Shown piece after piece: positions 1 through 6,084 of a DNA stretch of 6,084 nt. The notes below the pieces were generated by a model. That model made no database searches, had not been told where the DNA came from, and saw only the letters and a program-made list of their open reading frames with translations. The DNA is from CAYMCV01 sp964389005 (GTDB lineage: Bacteria; Bacillota; Clostridia; Lachnospirales; Lachnospiraceae): positions 1-6,084 of the forward strand of contig CAYMCV010000134.1 of NCBI GenBank assembly GCA_964389005.1, given 5' to 3'. Each line of letters starts with the position of its first letter. Within the stretch, counting starts at the first letter, position 1. The translations under genes and the position numbers were made by a program.

Positions 1-2
1 GA

Positions 3-644
3 AATAATCTTATGAGAGAAGATGCATTAGAGAATATTCTTGATTTTCTTTCTTCGTCGATAGGGTCATTAACGAATCCAAAAAAAATTACTGATACAAT
101 GAATACCAAAAAATCCATAAGGATTTCTCAGAACACAGTTGCTTCATATATTCATTATTTAGAAGAAGCATTTTTATTTGCTAAAGCTAAAAGATATGAT
201 GTGAAGGGAAAGTCATACTTTGATTATCCTTATAAGTATTATTGTGAAGATATAGGGCTTAGGAATGCAAGGATTGGATTTAGACAGCAGGAAATGACAC
301 ATATTATGGAAAACATAATTTACAATGAACTGATTATTAGAGGATTCTCTGTCGATGTAGGTGTGGTATATGCCAGAGAGCAAAATAAGCATCATAATTC
401 GGTTCGTATTCCGAGAGAGATAGATTTTGTTGTTAATTCAGGTGGAAAGAAAACGTATATCCAATCTGCATTTGCACTGGGTACAGATGAAAAAGTAACA
501 CAGGAACTTCGACCTTTTTCATTGACAGGTGACAACTTTCCAAAGGTAATAGTTAGAAAGGACATTAAAAAAAGATGGTATGATGATAATGGAATACTCA
601 ATATTGGACTCATAGATTTTTTGTTGGATGCTACCGTGGTTTAG
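3..644 (+). CDS. AAA-type ATPase with C-terminal DUF4143 domain, 3' part only (5' end outside window)
   Basis: This is the C-terminal half of a predicted ATP-binding protein of the AAA/DUF4143 family. The frame is open back to the window edge (Asn-Asn-Leu before the Met at 12) and no ribosome binding site precedes that Met, so the Met is internal. Numbering from it, a winged-helix-like segment (about 24-60, with ISQNTVASYIHYLEEAFLF) is followed by the family hallmark around 79-111: a D-x-GLRNA stretch, GFRQ, and MENIIYNEL-x-x-RG. A PD-(D/E)XK-like core follows, with E136-I-D138 and Y149-I-Q151. Known family members are usually over 400 residues, with a Walker A/B ATPase domain in the N-terminal half, which is missing here. 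The cellular role of the family is poorly defined. The fragment is visibly AT-richer than the genes downstream, which hints at separate acquisition. Family assignment is firm; function is not. Confidence 0.85.
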   Translation, partial: NNLMREDALENILDFLSSSIGSLTNPKKITDTMNTKKSIRISQNTVASYIHYLEEAFLFAKAKRYDVKGKSYFDYPYKYYCEDIGLRNARIGFRQQEMTHIMENIIYNELIIRGFSVDVGVVYAREQNKHHNSVRIPREIDFVVNSGGKKTYIQSAFALGTDEKVTQELRPFSLTGDNFPKVIVRKDIKKRWYDDNGILNIGLIDFLLDATVV

Positions 645-723
645 GGGAGCGTTACCGGACACATAAAGGGATAAGAAGTTGATGATGATTGAAACAATGT
701 ATATCAGAAATCGGAGGCGTTCG

Positions 724-750
724 TTGAAATTTTAATCAGAAATCTATCAT
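724..750 (+). promoter_or_regulatory. Weak candidate sigma-A promoter for the GNAT gene
   Basis: TTGAAA at 724-729 (5 of 6 to TTGACA) is followed by TATCAT at 745-750 (5 of 6 to TATAAT). The spacer is only 15 bases, shorter than the preferred 17. It lies in the only sizeable gap upstream of the GNAT gene (645-789), which otherwise contains no recognisable gene or terminator. This is a motif match only. Confidence 0.25.
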
Positions 751-789
751 TATCGTGATAAAAGGTTATGTTATGAAAGGAATTACGTT

Positions 790-1305
790 ATGAATATTAC
801 AATAGAACAAGTGAAAGACTGTGAGCGCGAGGCACTGGCAAATCTAGTTAAAATGTATTGCTATGAATGGTCACAATACAATCTGTTTGATGTTGATTGC
901 AATGGCGTTTATCCGTTCGAGCAGTATTTGCATAATTATTTTGAGCGTCCGCGGCGATATAATTACTTGGCTCGTGTAGACGGAATCATAGCCGGATTTG
1001 CACTTATTGATGATGATTTTGTACTGCATGACGATTATGATTATTCTATGGGTGAATTTTTTGTTATGTATAAGTACAGAAGGCAAGGAGTGGGTCGATA
1101 CATGGCAAAATATCTCTTGGATCACCATAAAGGAAAGTGGGAGATCGGTTTTCACCCCAAGAATGTTGCTTCGGGAGAGTTTTGGCTTTCTGTAATCGAT
1201 GATTATACCTGCGGAGAGTATACATTAAAGACAGGATGTCCCAATCTAAAATACAATGACGGTAGCCACGGAAGCGTCATTTCGTTTGACAGCAGACGGA
1301 TGTAA
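790..1305 (+). CDS. GNAT-family N-acetyltransferase
   Basis: A 171-residue protein with the architecture of a GCN5-related acetyltransferase, which transfers an acetyl group from acetyl-CoA to an amine on an unknown substrate. The fold can be followed: an N-terminal helix region (about 8-32); a strand around 58-75 (YLARVDGIIAGFALI); the acidic strand before motif A (MGEFFVMYKY, 87-96); then the acetyl-CoA pyrophosphate-binding loop R97-R98-Q99-G100-V101-G102, followed by a helix. A late strand and helix (WEIGFHPKNVASGEFW, 117-132) correspond to the family's usual N-x-x-A-x-x-FW region. The length is typical. The ATG at 790 is supported by AAAGGA at 776-781 with 8 bases of spacing. No terminator separates it from the HD gene 71 bases downstream, so co-transcription is possible. 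The substrate cannot be read from sequence. Confidence 0.88.
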   Translation: MNITIEQVKDCEREALANLVKMYCYEWSQYNLFDVDCNGVYPFEQYLHNYFERPRRYNYLARVDGIIAGFALIDDDFVLHDDYDYSMGEFFVMYKYRRQGVGRYMAKYLLDHHKGKWEIGFHPKNVASGEFWLSVIDDYTCGEYTLKTGCPNLKYNDGSHGSVISFDSRRM

Positions 1306-1314
1306 GTGTATTCT
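1286..1314 (+). promoter_or_regulatory. Candidate sigma-A promoter for the HD-domain gene, inside the end of the GNAT gene
   Basis: A perfect TTGACA at 1286-1291 is separated by exactly 17 bases from TATTCT at 1309-1314, which matches TATAAT at 4 of 6 positions including the most important A2 and T6. Transcription would start near 1321, giving a leader of about 55 bases before the ATG at 1377. The -35 box overlaps the last GNAT codons, so the HD gene could be read both from here and by read-through. Confidence 0.4.
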
Positions 1315-1364
1315 GCTTTTAATTTTTAGATGTAAGAACGATAAAAAAGAATCAACGAGAGAAA

Positions 1365-1371
1365 GAGGTGA
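1365..1371 (+). promoter_or_regulatory. Ribosome binding site that decides the HD-gene start
   Basis: GAGGTGA is a 7-base perfect match to the anti-Shine-Dalgarno sequence and lies 5 bases before the ATG at 1377. An in-frame GTG at 1368 would lengthen the protein by three residues, but it lies inside this site and cannot be served by it. The ATG at 1377 is therefore the better start. Confidence 0.8.
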
Positions 1372-1376
1372 CATCA

Positions 1377-1961
1377 ATGGATGAACGATTACAACAACAA
1401 ATCGATTTTATTATGGAAATAGATAAAGAAAAAAACGTTTTTCGGCAAACACATTTATCGGGAAACGGAAGAAATGAGAACGATGCGGAACATGCTTGGC
1501 ATATGGCAGTTATGGCATATCTTTTGCAAGAGTATTCTAACGAGCAAATTGATATTGCACGTGTGATGTTGATGTGTCTGATTCATGACGTGGTTGAAAT
1601 CGATGCCGGAGATACCTATGCGTATGACATGGAAGGATTAAAAACGCAGAAAGCACGTGAAGAAGCTGCGAAGCAAAGGATTTATTCTCTGTTGCCGGAA
1701 GACCAGAAACGAAATCTGATGGAAGTATTTAATGAGTTTGAAGAAAATGAGACGCCGGAGGCAAAATTTGCACATGCCATGGACAATTTCCAGCCGTTGC
1801 TTTTAAATCACAGTAATAACGGGAACGATTGGAAGGAACATGGGGTTTCGGCAGAACAGGTATACGGCAGACAAAAGAGAACAAAAGAGGGTTCCGTGAA
1901 GTTATATGAGCATACAGATGAAATCCTCAAAGAAAATATGCGAAAGGGAAATCTACAGTAG
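1377..1961 (+). CDS. HD-domain phosphohydrolase, YfbR/HDDC2-like (putative 5'-deoxynucleotidase)
   Basis: A 194-residue cytoplasmic HD-superfamily protein of the HD_3 type, the group containing E. coli YfbR (about 199 residues) and human HDDC2, which hydrolyse deoxynucleoside 5'-monophosphates. All expected metal and catalytic positions are visible: R32 and H39 in RNENDAEHAWHMA; the HD pair H70-D71; E74 and D79 in the following VVEIDAGDT; and the late D136 in AHAMDNFQP. Length and spacing fit YfbR, so an intact enzyme is likely. Substrate choice is inferred by family, and other small HD hydrolases share this pattern. The start at 1377 is chosen because the Shine-Dalgarno site GAGGTGA (1365-1371) overlaps the alternative GTG at 1368. 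The gene sits 71 bases after the GNAT gene and may be co-transcribed or use the promoter at 1286-1314. The gap after it (1962-2096) has no terminator that I can see. Confidence 0.87.
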   Translation: MDERLQQQIDFIMEIDKEKNVFRQTHLSGNGRNENDAEHAWHMAVMAYLLQEYSNEQIDIARVMLMCLIHDVVEIDAGDTYAYDMEGLKTQKAREEAAKQRIYSLLPEDQKRNLMEVFNEFEENETPEAKFAHAMDNFQPLLLNHSNNGNDWKEHGVSAEQVYGRQKRTKEGSVKLYEHTDEILKENMRKGNLQ

Positions 1962-2028
1962 GCCTTGACGAGATTACAAACATAGAGATAAAAACCAAGA
2001 CATACCATATATTGGGGTTGTATTGTAT

Positions 2029-2057
2029 TTGCAATCAAGTACTGATGATGTTATACT
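2029..2057 (+). promoter_or_regulatory. Extended -10 sigma-A promoter of the glucosaminidase-lipoprotein unit
   Basis: TTGCAA at 2029-2034 (4 of 6 to TTGACA) is followed, after exactly 17 bases, by TATACT at 2052-2057 (5 of 6 to TATAAT). A TG at 2049-2050 gives the extended -10 form TGTTATACT. Transcription would begin near 2064, leaving a leader of about 33 bases before the ATG at 2097. A 7-base direct repeat AATTGAC (2064-2070 and 2079-2085) falls within that leader. The position in the 135-base gap before a secreted-protein gene supports the call. Confidence 0.6.
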
Positions 2058-2085
2058 TAAGAAAATTGACCAGCAGACAATTGAC

Positions 2086-2089
2086 GGAG
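2086..2089 (+). promoter_or_regulatory. Ribosome binding site favouring the start at 2097
   Basis: GGAG at 2086-2089 lies 7 bases before the ATG at 2097 but only 1 base before the in-frame ATG at 2091. Normal spacing favours 2097, which also gives a signal peptide beginning Met-Arg-Leu-Asn-Lys. Confidence 0.65.
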
Positions 2090-2096
2090 TATGTAT

Positions 2097-4544
2097 ATGC
2101 GATTGAATAAAACATTTACAAAATTAATTGTATGGGTTCTCATCTGTTGCATAGGAACAGGTGGGGTTTTTTTGCGTGCAAATGCCGGTGAACTGTTATC
2201 TCCGGGAGGGAATACATCTGATACATTAACAGTGACAGAACCCTCCGAGGAAGGAAGCGTGGAACCCTCCGAAGAAGGAAGTGAGGAACCCTCGGAAGAA
2301 GGAAGTGAGGAACCTTCCGAAGAAGGAAGTGAGGAGCCTTCCGAAGAAGGAAGCGAGGAACCCTCCGAAGAAGTAAGTGAGGAACCCTCCGAAGAAGGAA
2401 GCGAGGAACCCTCCGAAGAAGTAAGCGTGGAACCATCCGAAGAAGTAAGCGAGGAACCCTCCGAAGAAGACAACGAGACAGTAGATGAAGATGAATTGAT
2501 TGTATCGGATAATTATGTCGTATCCCCCGAAGCACAACGGGATTTACAACAAATTGTTGCCGAACGACCGATTCTTGCATTGATTTATCGACAGGAAGAG
2601 TGTGACATTTATTCGACACCGTCTTTTGAAGGTGAGGTAGCAGATACTTTGACGTCCGGGCAGCAGATACAGATTCAGGATGCCGTCTATGATGAATATG
2701 GAAGCGTATGGGAATATGTTTTATACTACAAAGACGATACCGCGCATTACGGCTACGTTTATCGTAATGCATTTATAAGCAGCGATGAGCGCTTTTTGCA
2801 GTGGGAAGACCAATACGGAATGAATCCACCGCTTTTGATGCGTTCTTTTGCATATGGACCGATGGCCAATACGGATCCATTAATTGAAAAATTTCCGGAG
2901 AGCTATCGCGAGGCCTTATACGCATTGAAAGAAGCGCATCCGAATTGGCAGTTTGTTAAAATGGAGACCAACTTGGATTGGAATACGGTTGTTGCAAACG
3001 AGATGGAGTCGGGTAGAAGTTTGATACATACGTCCATGCCGTCCTATTTACAAAACGGAATTTACGGACCAAAATGGGCATATGCAACGCAGGGCGCATT
3101 GGAGTACTATTTAGACCCGAGAAACGGATTGACGGAAAGCGGAATTTTTGAATTTGAACAGCTGACCTATAACGAATCATACCATAAAATCGATGCTTTA
3201 CGGACATTTTTAAGTACAACTTTTATGAGTGGTTTGATTCCGGGGGATGCGAAGTTCCCAGAATATGTGATAACCTATGCTGACCTAATTCAGGGAACCG
3301 GGAAAGATTGGGGTGTCAGCCCGTTTCATCTTGCAAGCAGATTATACCAAGAACAAGGCGCAGGGAATTCACCGTTGATTTCGGGAAGTTATCCCGGTTA
3401 CGAGGGATATTATAATTACTTTAATATCGGCGCGACCGGCAGTGGCGAAGATGTCATTATCAATGGGTTAACGCGTGCGAAGAAAGAAGGATGGGACAAT
3501 CGCTATGATTCCATATTCTATGGAGCAAGATATATTTCCCTAAACTATATTTTAGAGGGGCAGGATACTTTATATTTACAGAAATTTGATGTGGATGATT
3601 CCAATAATGGTCTGTATTATCACCAATACATGCAGAATATCGGGGCACCGTTGAGCGAAGCCAAAAACATTATGAAATTATATAAAAACGCCGGTTCTCT
3701 TGACAATACGTTTGTTTTTAAAATCCCGGTGTATAACAATATGCCGGCGACGGCATGCGCACTGCCCACGGTTTCCTATCAGATACTTTTAACGCCGCCC
3801 GAAGGCTATACGGGGACAGAGGTGTACCTTGATGGGATTGCGTATTCGGCAGTCGCGCAAGGCGGACAGTTAAGCATAGCCGCACCTGACGGAACCGCCA
3901 AAACAGTGACCATGTACCAATACAACGAAGCGGGAGTTCCCATAGGAATGTATGTATGGACATTGCAACATACGGGATTAATCTATACGGTGACACCGCA
4001 ACCTAATTTGCGGGATTTGTTGACCTATCACGGATTTTCGATTCGTATTACCGGAAAGTCCGGTATACGATTCAAGACCGGTGTTTCCGTAACAACAAGG
4101 AATCAATTGACGAGCAGCGGAATTAACGGTTTTGTTCTCAAAGAATACGGAACGCTGGTTATGAATCAAGCCAACAGATCCACCTATGCCTTTATTAAGG
4201 GCGCCAACAAGGTAAAAAGCGGAGTTTCCTACGGAATTGATGAAACCGGCAATCATGTCGATAAGGTATATGAAACAATAAACGACAGATATAGATACAC
4301 ATCTGTCTTAATCGGTTTGCCGGCCGAGCAATACAAAACGGAATTTGCTTTTCGAGGGTATATGATTCTGACGCAAAACGGCACAGATACCGTTATTTAC
4401 GGACCGCCGGTATATAAAAGTATCTATACCTTGGCGGGACAGGCACTTGCAACGGGGCAGTATGCAGAAGACTCAGATGCAGCGATTTTCCTGAATCAAT
4501 TAATCATTGATGCGGATGCAGCGACCGTATCAAGCGGTAATTAA
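2097..4544 (+). CDS. Secreted endo-beta-N-acetylglucosaminidase (GH73-like) with acidic repeat and SH3-like domain
   Basis: An 815-residue exported cell-wall hydrolase predicted to cut the N-acetylglucosaminyl bond in peptidoglycan glycan strands during growth, separation or turnover. Order of parts, counting from the ATG at 2097: signal peptide 1-30 (basic start, hydrophobic core, ANA cleavage site); ten copies of an acidic octapeptide at 48-127; SH3-like domain about 158-230; glucosaminidase domain about 265-530, opening with FPESYREALYALKEAHPNW. E419 in HLASRLYQEQG is the likely general acid: the E-x-G-x-G-x-S spacing after it resembles the E-S-G-W-G-K-S type motif of GH73, and YYNYFNIGA (438-446) matches the later conserved N-x-F-x-I segment. 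Residues about 560-815 form a C-terminal part with no domain I can name. No LPXTG motif or membrane anchor is seen, so attachment may be through the SH3-like domain. It is followed after 51 bases by a lipoprotein gene. The fold assignment is strong; bond specificity is by family. Confidence 0.88.
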   Translation: MRLNKTFTKLIVWVLICCIGTGGVFLRANAGELLSPGGNTSDTLTVTEPSEEGSVEPSEEGSEEPSEEGSEEPSEEGSEEPSEEGSEEPSEEVSEEPSEEGSEEPSEEVSVEPSEEVSEEPSEEDNETVDEDELIVSDNYVVSPEAQRDLQQIVAERPILALIYRQEECDIYSTPSFEGEVADTLTSGQQIQIQDAVYDEYGSVWEYVLYYKDDTAHYGYVYRNAFISSDERFLQWEDQYGMNPPLLMRSFAYGPMANTDPLIEKFPESYREALYALKEAHPNWQFVKMETNLDWNTVVANEMESGRSLIHTSMPSYLQNGIYGPKWAYATQGALEYYLDPRNGLTESGIFEFEQLTYNESYHKIDALRTFLSTTFMSGLIPGDAKFPEYVITYADLIQGTGKDWGVSPFHLASRLYQEQGAGNSPLISGSYPGYEGYYNYFNIGATGSGEDVIINGLTRAKKEGWDNRYDSIFYGARYISLNYILEGQDTLYLQKFDVDDSNNGLYYHQYMQNIGAPLSEAKNIMKLYKNAGSLDNTFVFKIPVYNNMPATACALPTVSYQILLTPPEGYTGTEVYLDGIAYSAVAQGGQLSIAAPDGTAKTVTMYQYNEAGVPIGMYVWTLQHTGLIYTVTPQPNLRDLLTYHGFSIRITGKSGIRFKTGVSVTTRNQLTSSGINGFVLKEYGTLVMNQANRSTYAFIKGANKVKSGVSYGIDETGNHVDKVYETINDRYRYTSVLIGLPAEQYKTEFAFRGYMILTQNGTDTVIYGPPVYKSIYTLAGQALATGQYAEDSDAAIFLNQLIIDADAATVSSGN
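2238..2477 (+). repeat. Ten tandem copies of a 24-bp unit encoding EPSEEGSE
   Basis: Ten head-to-tail 24-base units run without interruption. Each encodes Glu-Pro-Ser-Glu-Glu-Gly-Ser-Glu or a close variant. The sixth residue is Val instead of Gly in units 6, 8 and 9 (GGA to GTA), the eighth is Val in units 1 and 8, and unit 10 ends in Asp-Asn-Glu. Synonymous changes are scattered (CCC/CCT/CCA for Pro, TCC/TCG for Ser, AGC/AGT for Ser). Neighbouring units differ by only a few bases, which points to recent expansion. Because 24 is a multiple of three, a change in copy number would alter linker length without breaking the frame. The segment sits just after the signal peptide and is probably an extended, highly acidic spacer between the mature N-terminus and the SH3-like domain. 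Confidence 0.97.
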
Positions 4545-4585
4545 CAGTCATTTTTAGCAAATGCATTTCATGTAAAATGCAATTC

Positions 4586-4590
4586 GGAGG
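4586..4590 (+). promoter_or_regulatory. Strong ribosome binding site of the lipoprotein gene
   Basis: GGAGG lies 5 bases before the ATG at 4596. It fixes the start at the Met that begins a complete lipoprotein signal sequence. The 51-base gap before it holds only a weak AT-rich hairpin and no terminator, supporting translation from a transcript shared with the glucosaminidase gene. Confidence 0.75.
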
Positions 4591-4595
4591 ACATT

Positions 4596-6084
4596 ATGAA
4601 AAAATGGATCATCATCGGTTCGGTCGTATTTACAATGGTACTGTTTTTGGCCGGATGCAAGGAAGAGGAACAGAATTCTTCAAGTTCAGAGGACGCAATT
4701 ACAACCGAAGTTGAGGAACAGAGCGATACTGTGAACAATGTGCTGTCTAAAAATGAATCTAGAATTCTGGAACTCGAGAAAAAAATAGCGGAAGACAATT
4801 ACACTGCGCAGGACTTGACAGAACTTGCCGGATTGTACGAGGAAGAGGGACGAAAAAAAGACGCACGCAATCAATTGGAGTTATGTGTACGCCTGTTTCA
4901 AGATGAGGAAGCTTATCAAAATCTACAGGACATAGTTGTAAATATCACTGAGGAAGATGAGACGATGGTGTCAGAGGCAGACCGTCTGAGCCAGAACGTG
5001 GGTGATGTTGAATATGTGAGCGAGGCATTTGCAATCTTGATGGATGAGTCATGGAAGAATTCAATGATGCCGAAGATGAAAGAAGGACGACGGAATTACT
5101 ATTATCATGATACGCAGCGTCAAACAAAAACCTATTTGGAGTGCGGGTATAATGAGAACGGTGATTTTTATGCAAAAGTATGGTATACGGATGCAGAAGG
5201 CAATGTAACGATACTTTATCACAGCGGTAAAAAGGTTTCCTATTGCCGCGCACAGAGCAAGAACGGTGTTTGGGACGGAACATTTACCGCGTGGGAATTG
5301 AATGCTGCCACGGGAGATGCAATCCTCAAAGACGGCACCTTTGCGAACGGTATTTGCGTCGGTGAATTTATAGCGCAGGTACATGAAGGCGACGGAGAGA
5401 CGGATTTGTTTGGATTGATTATAGGAAAAGGTGAACTTAGTTATGTGAAGTATTCGGGCACATTTACGCAAGAAGGAACCGCGGATGTGGAACAACCGGA
5501 TGCGAAAGAGAGATATGGTAGTGACAATATCGTTGTATACGCTTATAATGAGAAGAAGGATCGTTTCTTATATCAATCTTTGGAAGCGGATGCGGATGGC
5601 AAGCAATATGTTTTTGATGGGAAATTCTTTGGCTTTGCGTCTGTTCCCGCATATGAGGAGTATGAGCCCAAGAAAACAGAGAATGCGCTTGCAGACGCAG
5701 GCGAAGGGAATGATACCAATGCGCAGAGTGACGTTGACGCACAGAGTATGCCGCCGCAGATACGTGTTTTTGACGGTAATGTAGAATGGTATGACGGAAC
5801 GAAGTGGGTTATANNNNNNNNNNGTTTCTTCATTGGAGGAGGAAGACCCGTTACTTGCTTATGAGAACGGCGAGACGAAGCCGCTCGTGAATGGGGACGG
5901 AAGCGAAAGTGACAGTGGCAATGAGGAACCGAGTCCGGCAGATACATCGATTTCTATAGGCGAAATAAAGAAACCGCAGGCACAGAAACCACAAAAGCCG
6001 AAACCGCAGACACCTACGCCAACACCGACCCCGACTCCGGAACCAACACCTGCACCATCACCGGAGCCTGCACCTGCACCAGCA
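4596..6084 (+). CDS. Large secreted lipoprotein with TPR-like segment and proline-rich tail (interrupted by assembly gap; 3' end outside window)
   Basis: I do not recognise this as a named family. It starts with a lipoprotein signal peptide: MKKW, a hydrophobic stretch, and lipobox L18-A-G-C21, so the mature protein should be lipid-anchored on the outer face of the membrane. A Ser/Glu-rich linker (22-55) leads to a helical region (about 52-115) containing one TPR-like unit, DLTELAGLYEEEGRKKDARNQ. After it come beta-rich sections with Gly-Thr-Phe motifs that loosely recall MORN-type repeats (about 180-350: WDGTFTAWEL, KDGTFANG, YSGTFTQEG), then a low-complexity linker and WYDGTKWVI up to residue 406. 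Ten Ns (5814-5823) follow. The frame resumes at 5824, one base out of register, reading V-S-S-L-E-E-E-D-P-L-L and on into a Lys/Pro/Gln-rich then Thr-Pro/Ala-Pro-rich tail with no stop before the window end. It probably forms an operon with the glucosaminidase and may have a role at the cell wall, but that is inference from context. Confidence 0.8.
5814..5823. other. Assembly gap (10 Ns) of unknown true length
   Basis: Ten consecutive Ns. The coding frame before them ends on a codon boundary at 5813, and the evidently real frame after them begins at 5824. The Ns therefore stand for a length that cannot be exactly 10 if the gene is intact; the true length should be a multiple of three, possibly zero. 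Reading straight through the Ns gives a false stop at 5862-5864. Confidence 0.95.
5968..6084 (+). repeat. Proline-rich low-complexity tail of the lipoprotein
   Basis: From 5968 the lipoprotein frame becomes strongly proline-periodic: first Lys-Pro/Gln-Pro pairs (KKPQAQKPQKPKPQ), then alternating Thr-Pro, Glu-Pro and Ala-Pro dipeptides to the window end. Such segments usually act as stiff spacers that cross or span the cell wall. The DNA is an imperfect array of short CC-containing units (for example ACACCGACC and GCACCTGCA), which can vary in length by slippage. The tail runs off the window, so its full length and what follows it are unknown. Confidence 0.85.

Noticed and set aside
682..735. 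Tiny open frame (17 codons, MMIETMYIRN...) in the gap before the GNAT gene, containing a GGAGG at 713-717
   Set aside because: It is very short, has no ribosome binding site of its own at sensible spacing, and the internal GGAGG leads only to a stop at 733-735. Most likely chance or decayed sequence.
745..760. Short inverted repeat TATCA / TGATA around 745-760 upstream of the GNAT gene
   Set aside because: Five pairs with AT-rich arms are expected by chance in such sequence, and there is no T-tract; it is not a supported operator or terminator.
998..1195. Plus-strand 65-codon frame and minus-strand frame (871-1155) within the GNAT gene
   Set aside because: Both are fully contained in a well-supported acetyltransferase gene and have no start signals or family resemblance.
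2057..2772. Three overlapping long minus-strand open frames across the repeat region (2057-2473, 2140-2772, 2226-2537)
   Set aside because: The 24-base repeat length is a multiple of three, so any frame lacking a stop in one unit stays open through all ten. The predicted products are low-complexity repeats with no ribosome binding site evidence, opposite a clear signal-peptide gene.
4562..4581. Inverted repeat TGCATTT / AAATGCA with a 6-base loop between the glucosaminidase and lipoprotein genes
   Set aside because: The stem is only 7 pairs, AT-rich and not followed by a T-tract, so it is not an intrinsic terminator. It could be a minor mRNA structure but nothing else supports a function.
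5485..5784. Plus-strand open frame of 99 codons inside the lipoprotein gene, and several minus-strand frames over 4568-5947
   Set aside because: These are out-of-frame shadows of the lipoprotein coding sequence: Met/Arg/His-rich compositions, no ribosome binding sites and no recognisable domains.

Overview
This window looks like chromosomal DNA of a Gram-positive, low-to-moderate GC member of the Clostridia, most likely Lachnospiraceae-like. The reasons are strong GGAGG/GAGGTGA-type ribosome binding sites, a secreted clostridial-type glucosaminidase with an SH3-like domain, and a Gram-positive lipoprotein. The taxonomic placement is inferred from protein style, not from a marker gene. All five genes are on the + strand. 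I see no tRNA, rRNA, CRISPR array, transposase or convincing intrinsic terminator.

Layout: (1) Positions 3-644 hold the 3' part of an AT-rich gene for an AAA-type ATPase with a C-terminal DUF4143 domain; its P-loop half lies upstream of the window. (2) After a 145-base gap come a GNAT N-acetyltransferase (790-1305) and a YfbR/HDDC2-like HD-domain phosphohydrolase (best start 1377, end 1961). The HD gene has its own candidate promoter inside the end of the GNAT gene. (3) A good extended -10 promoter (2029-2057) precedes a two-gene cell-envelope unit. This is a secreted endo-beta-N-acetylglucosaminidase (best start 2097, end 4544) with a ten-copy acidic 8-residue repeat after its signal peptide, then a large lipoprotein (4596 to beyond the window end). 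The lipoprotein has a TPR-like N-terminal part and a proline-rich tail.

A run of 10 Ns at 5814-5823 interrupts the lipoprotein gene. The reading frame resumes one base out of register after the Ns and then stays open to the window end in a clearly coding proline-rich segment. The Ns are therefore best read as an assembly gap of arbitrary length, and the apparent stop at 5864 is an artefact.

The glucosaminidase and lipoprotein probably form a small surface operon: 51 bases between them, no terminator, both exported. The upstream GNAT and HD genes look like ordinary metabolic or housekeeping-type genes. I found no convincing new defence or mobile system. The items most worth a second look are the in-frame 24-bp repeat array, the uncharacterised C-terminal module of the glucosaminidase, and the unknown lipoprotein paired with it.
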